64,000 bases of DNA from an uncultured Prevotella sp. (GTDB taxonomy: Bacteria > Bacteroidota > Bacteroidia > Bacteroidales > Bacteroidaceae): NCBI GenBank assembly GCA_900315035.1, contig OMXO01000006.1, positions 1 to 64,000 on the forward strand. The letters run 5' to 3'. Both the position numbers and the translations under genes were made by a program. The stretch's first letter is position 1, and every line of letters starts with the position of its first letter. Of this stretch, positions 61,107-64,000 are shown piece after piece. The notes under the pieces are model-generated. The model was given only the letters and a program-made list of their open reading frames with translations. It had not been told where the DNA came from and made no database searches.

Positions 61107-64000
61107 TTACATCATTGGTGGAGGAGTTGGACCGCCTGTTGGGGGCAGTGGTGGCATGGCTGGAGCAGCTGGAGCAAACAGAGCCTGCAACGCAGGAACC
61201 TGGCTTGCGGGAGCCCATGCAGGCATTCCTTCCATCCATACCATACTCTGAGGCGTCAGTTGACCACCTTGAACCATCTGTTTACACATATCCATATTAT
61301 AAGGACCATACTGCTGTCCTGCAACTGCGATGAAGAGTTTTATTTCTGGCTGTGGAGCAATGGGAGGCGGTACAGGGGCTGAACCAGGCATTGGTGGAGG
61401 TACAGCTGGACCAGCCTGGGGCTGAGTAGTTGCAGTCTGTGCAGCCATAGCCTCTTGTGCAGCTTTAGCTGCAATCTCTTCTGCATTGTCAACTGCAAAC
61501 AACGATGGGAGTTGTTTGCCATCACCTTCACTATGAAGAAGGATTGCATTGCCTGCATCTGTTGCCGGATTACCCGTATTCAGGAATCTTTCATAACGCT
61601 CCTTATATGGCTTCATCCAATCAATGGCTCGGATTGGGAAGCAATATGCTACCGTTATGATAGATAACTCATCTTTTCGTGGACTTTTACGATTGACAAC
61701 AATTGTTGTACGTGCCGTACTCTGATTAAACGAGTTCTTGAATGCGTCTTCAAGCTTATCTGCAAATTTCTTAAGGCCTTCATTGTCATCAGGCGATGGG
61801 ATAGAAACCAGAATGGTCTTCTTATTGATACTTGCAGGATTTGTAGGACTCAGATTGCCTTCATTATTACGGAGGTGGAGCTGGATCTGATCATTGTTAA
61901 GTTTCAAGTATACACCGCTCTGATTAACAATCTTGGAAGCAAATGCTTTAATATCATCCTCAGTCTTTAACTTCTGCTGCAATTGAGTAAGGATGTTGAG
62001 ACCAAGCACCTTCTTATCGCTTTCGGCTTTCTCATCATGTTTTGTCTTGACTATCTGTGATAGTTTGATGTCAAAGGCATCCTTTATATCATCTACGCTA
62101 ATATCAGTAGCCAATCTTCCAAAGTTAACGAAATCACCTTCTGGCAAAACACTCTCACGAATCTGGCGGGCAATATTTGGCATATCAACTTTATCCACCT
62201 TGAGTTCAACCTCAAATTCGCTCATAGTCTCATCCTCGCTTACCTCGATGATGGCGCCCTTCATGTCTTCCAAACCTTTGTTGACCTTTCGCTGTGCAGT
62301 CACCAGACGCTCTGTTTCATCAATGGCATCGTTAATCTTCTGGCCAAATGCCGAGATGTCTGCATCCATCTTGCCTAATTCAACATAAATACGGGCAGCC
62401 AGCTTCTTGGCGAACTCCCAAGCGACAAGCATTGTCTTCGAGGTGTAGTAGTCTGTCAAAATCTCCTGATGCTCTGCATATCTACGAGCACCAGCACCCA
62501 CCATTCTTTGAAGGATGCCTAAGCGGCTCCATTCTGTAACGTTGTCGCTTCTGTCTTGATCAACAGCCTCGAAATTTTCCTTCTCTTCCTTGGATTTTGA
62601 CTCTAAATCGGCACGAATCTCTGTTACCTTTTCAAGTAAGAGCTTTGAGACTTTCTGAAGTTCCACGATAGATACATCACCAACCTTCCATTTCTCATAG
62701 AGTTCATTCTCAACGTTATGGCGAATCTCCTTGGCAATTTCAGGTATAGCTCTTTCCTTACCTGTAAAGAACGTTTCCACACCTTCTTCACGGAAATGAT
62801 TTGTATAGAACTCTCCCATGATATTGTCAAGTTCGTTGAGCGGATTGTCTGCCTTCTTGGCTTCTTCAGCATAGCCTACAGCCTTATCATGCCAGTAGTC
62901 ATTGAAACGAGGATAGTCTGTGTCCGACTCCAGTACTTTCAGTTCATAGGTAAGATGAAGATCATCAAGCATCCATTTCTGAATATTATCGCTATTCAGA
63001 TAGTCTTTACGATAGTCTTTATTACGCTCTTCGTTAACAAAGCCTTGATTCTCACGCCAGTTATTATATTTGAACTGATAGAGCACACTTTCTCCTACAG
63101 TATATGTGATATGCTTTAAGACACGAAGCTCAGGATACATGACTCGCTTAATGCCGAAGGAATTCACCTTCTTTGTTCGAGCTACAGGAATACGACCATC
63201 TGGCCCAGGATTAGCGGTTTCGTCATATTCTAGTGCGAAATCATCCATATTCTCAAAATTGTAAGCTCGAATCATATCACTGTTCACCTGATCCTCTTCG
63301 TTGATAAAGAATATACGAGCGAATATGTAATCACTTACAATTTTAGGCAGTTCCTGAAGAGAGTTTATTGTAAGGCCATTCTCGTTAACATTACTATAAA
63401 TTGTCAATCCATCAGCTACGCCCTTTACGCGATCATTGTAATAGTTGGCCTCTCCGCCACCAGTAACATCTTGCGGGAACCAACGTCCAGCCTGCAAGGC
63501 ATTCAGTTCGTTCATAGCAGCATAACCATTCTGGTAATAGCGTCCCTGATCCATATCGCTCTTGGGCAGATTCATCTCTGGAATCATGGCATATACGGAT
63601 ATTTTAGCATCTGGGAAGGTTTTACGGCTCTGAATGATGACATCAACGATTGAGCCAGAACCTGTCCCACCGCAAAGACCTGCGAATATGTGGATATTCG
63701 TATTATTAGCATCACCAGAAATTTTCTCACAGCGTGCATAAGCATCACGCAAACTGTTGACATATCCTATTGCGTTAGCAGCAAAAAGGAGACGACCAGC
63801 ACGGCGCTTCTGTCCTGCAGCCTGTCCTAGAGAACCTATAGCTGATTTTACTGCCGTCACATTGTTAACGATTCCCTTAACAGATGGATAATTCCCAATA
63901 TGATCAAGAATGTGTTCTACATCTACAGCTTTGATGTTTAAAAACTCGTTCCTTGTAAAAGAGGCATCCTTGCCCATCACACGGAAATCAGGGCGGGCCT
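61107..64000 (-). CDS. Tubulin-like GTPase (Tubulin_2 family) with GYF_2 tail, N-terminus cut
   Basis: The frame is open to the window edge, so the start lies beyond 64000; the first Met inside is at 63980. About 957 residues are visible. The tubulin signature is IFAGLCGGTGSGSIVDVII. Loops for the base and helix H7 follow (DMDQGRYYQNGYAAMNEL). The middle has long coiled helices. The C-terminus is Pro/Ala-rich with a GYF_2 domain (FIAVAGQQYGPYNMDMCKQM, MVWMEGMPAWAPASQV). Such proteins polymerise with GTP in other settings. This is not FtsZ. It heads the minus-strand operon. Confidence 0.85.
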   Translation of the reverse strand, partial: ARPDFRVMGKDASFTRNEFLNIKAVDVEHILDHIGNYPSVKGIVNNVTAVKSAIGSLGQAAGQKRRAGRLLFAANAIGYVNSLRDAYARCEKISGDANNTNIHIFAGLCGGTGSGSIVDVIIQSRKTFPDAKISVYAMIPEMNLPKSDMDQGRYYQNGYAAMNELNALQAGRWFPQDVTGGGEANYYNDRVKGVADGLTIYSNVNENGLTINSLQELPKIVSDYIFARIFFINEEDQVNSDMIRAYNFENMDDFALEYDETANPGPDGRIPVARTKKVNSFGIKRVMYPELRVLKHITYTVGESVLYQFKYNNWRENQGFVNEERNKDYRKDYLNSDNIQKWMLDDLHLTYELKVLESDTDYPRFNDYWHDKAVGYAEEAKKADNPLNELDNIMGEFYTNHFREEGVETFFTGKERAIPEIAKEIRHNVENELYEKWKVGDVSIVELQKVSKLLLEKVTEIRADLESKSKEEKENFEAVDQDRSDNVTEWSRLGILQRMVGAGARRYAEHQEILTDYYTSKTMLVAWEFAKKLAARIYVELGKMDADISAFGQKINDAIDETERLVTAQRKVNKGLEDMKGAIIEVSEDETMSEFEVELKVDKVDMPNIARQIRESVLPEGDFVNFGRLATDISVDDIKDAFDIKLSQIVKTKHDEKAESDKKVLGLNILTQLQQKLKTEDDIKAFASKIVNQSGVYLKLNNDQIQLHLRNNEGNLSPTNPASINKKTILVSIPSPDDNEGLKKFADKLEDAFKNSFNQSTARTTIVVNRKSPRKDELSIITVAYCFPIRAIDWMKPYKERYERFLNTGNPATDAGNAILLHSEGDGKQLPSLFAVDNAEEIAAKAAQEAMAAQTATTQPQAGPAVPPPMPGSAPVPPPIAPQPEIKLFIAVAGQQYGPYNMDMCKQMVQGGQLTPQSMVWMEGMPAWAPASQVPALQALFAPAAPAMPPLPPTGGPTPPPMM

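Overview
The window looks like a Bacteroidales chromosome, probably Prevotella-like. Promoters follow the Bacteroidota pattern (TTTG, about 20 bp, TAnnTTTG), Shine-Dalgarno sequences are absent, one gene appears leaderless, and the gene families (DUF3853, TonB receptors, exported PEGA proteins, Tubulin_2) fit that phylum. These are inferences from sequence recall, not from a database search.

Region 1 (1-27,900) holds two tRNA genes and an integrated mobile element of about 27.7 kb. A 15-bp direct repeat (178-192 and 27884-27898) covers the 3' end of a tRNA-Glu gene and marks attL and attR. The element has a tyrosine integrase next to attR, a Rep-type initiator with DUF3853 and a two-HTH regulator, ParA with a small partner, a MOBP relaxase with an accessory protein, an SSB, a YefM/YoeB pair and several small-gene clusters. 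It lacks conjugation machinery, so it is best read as an integrative mobilizable element with replication and partition genes. Its main cargo is a four-gene Wadjet (JetABCD/MksBEFG-like) anti-plasmid system with a fifth overlapping winged-helix gene. A perfectly repeated AT-rich inverted repeat punctuates the jet operon. The element also contains an unusual amount of apparently non-coding, heavily structured sequence with its own promoters and terminators (13.5-15.8 kb and 22.7-24.5 kb).

Region 2 (27,900-44,100) is core-type chromosome: a Cof-type phosphatase, a C4-dicarboxylate transporter with aspartate ammonia-lyase (aspartate to fumarate and its exchange), a small metal-ligand-rich protein with a histidine-rich TonB receptor, an outer-membrane barrel protein, two tandem periplasmic-sensor histidine kinases of which the first lacks the phosphoacceptor histidine, and a TPR/SpoIIE-type phosphatase with an altered metal-site motif.

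Region 3 (44,100-64,000) is almost entirely minus strand. It reads from a tubulin-like GTPase with a GYF_2 tail (cut by the window end) through a zinc-ribbon membrane protein and a long run of exported proteins. At least six share one N-terminal domain, several with PEGA and TPR parts. Three near-identical paralogues are broken by internal deletions with shared endpoints, and other genes carry single-base frameshifts or survive as mosaic fragments. The locus is either an actively rearranging, undescribed exported system tied to a tubulin-like protein, or a repeat region with assembly errors. Raw reads would decide.
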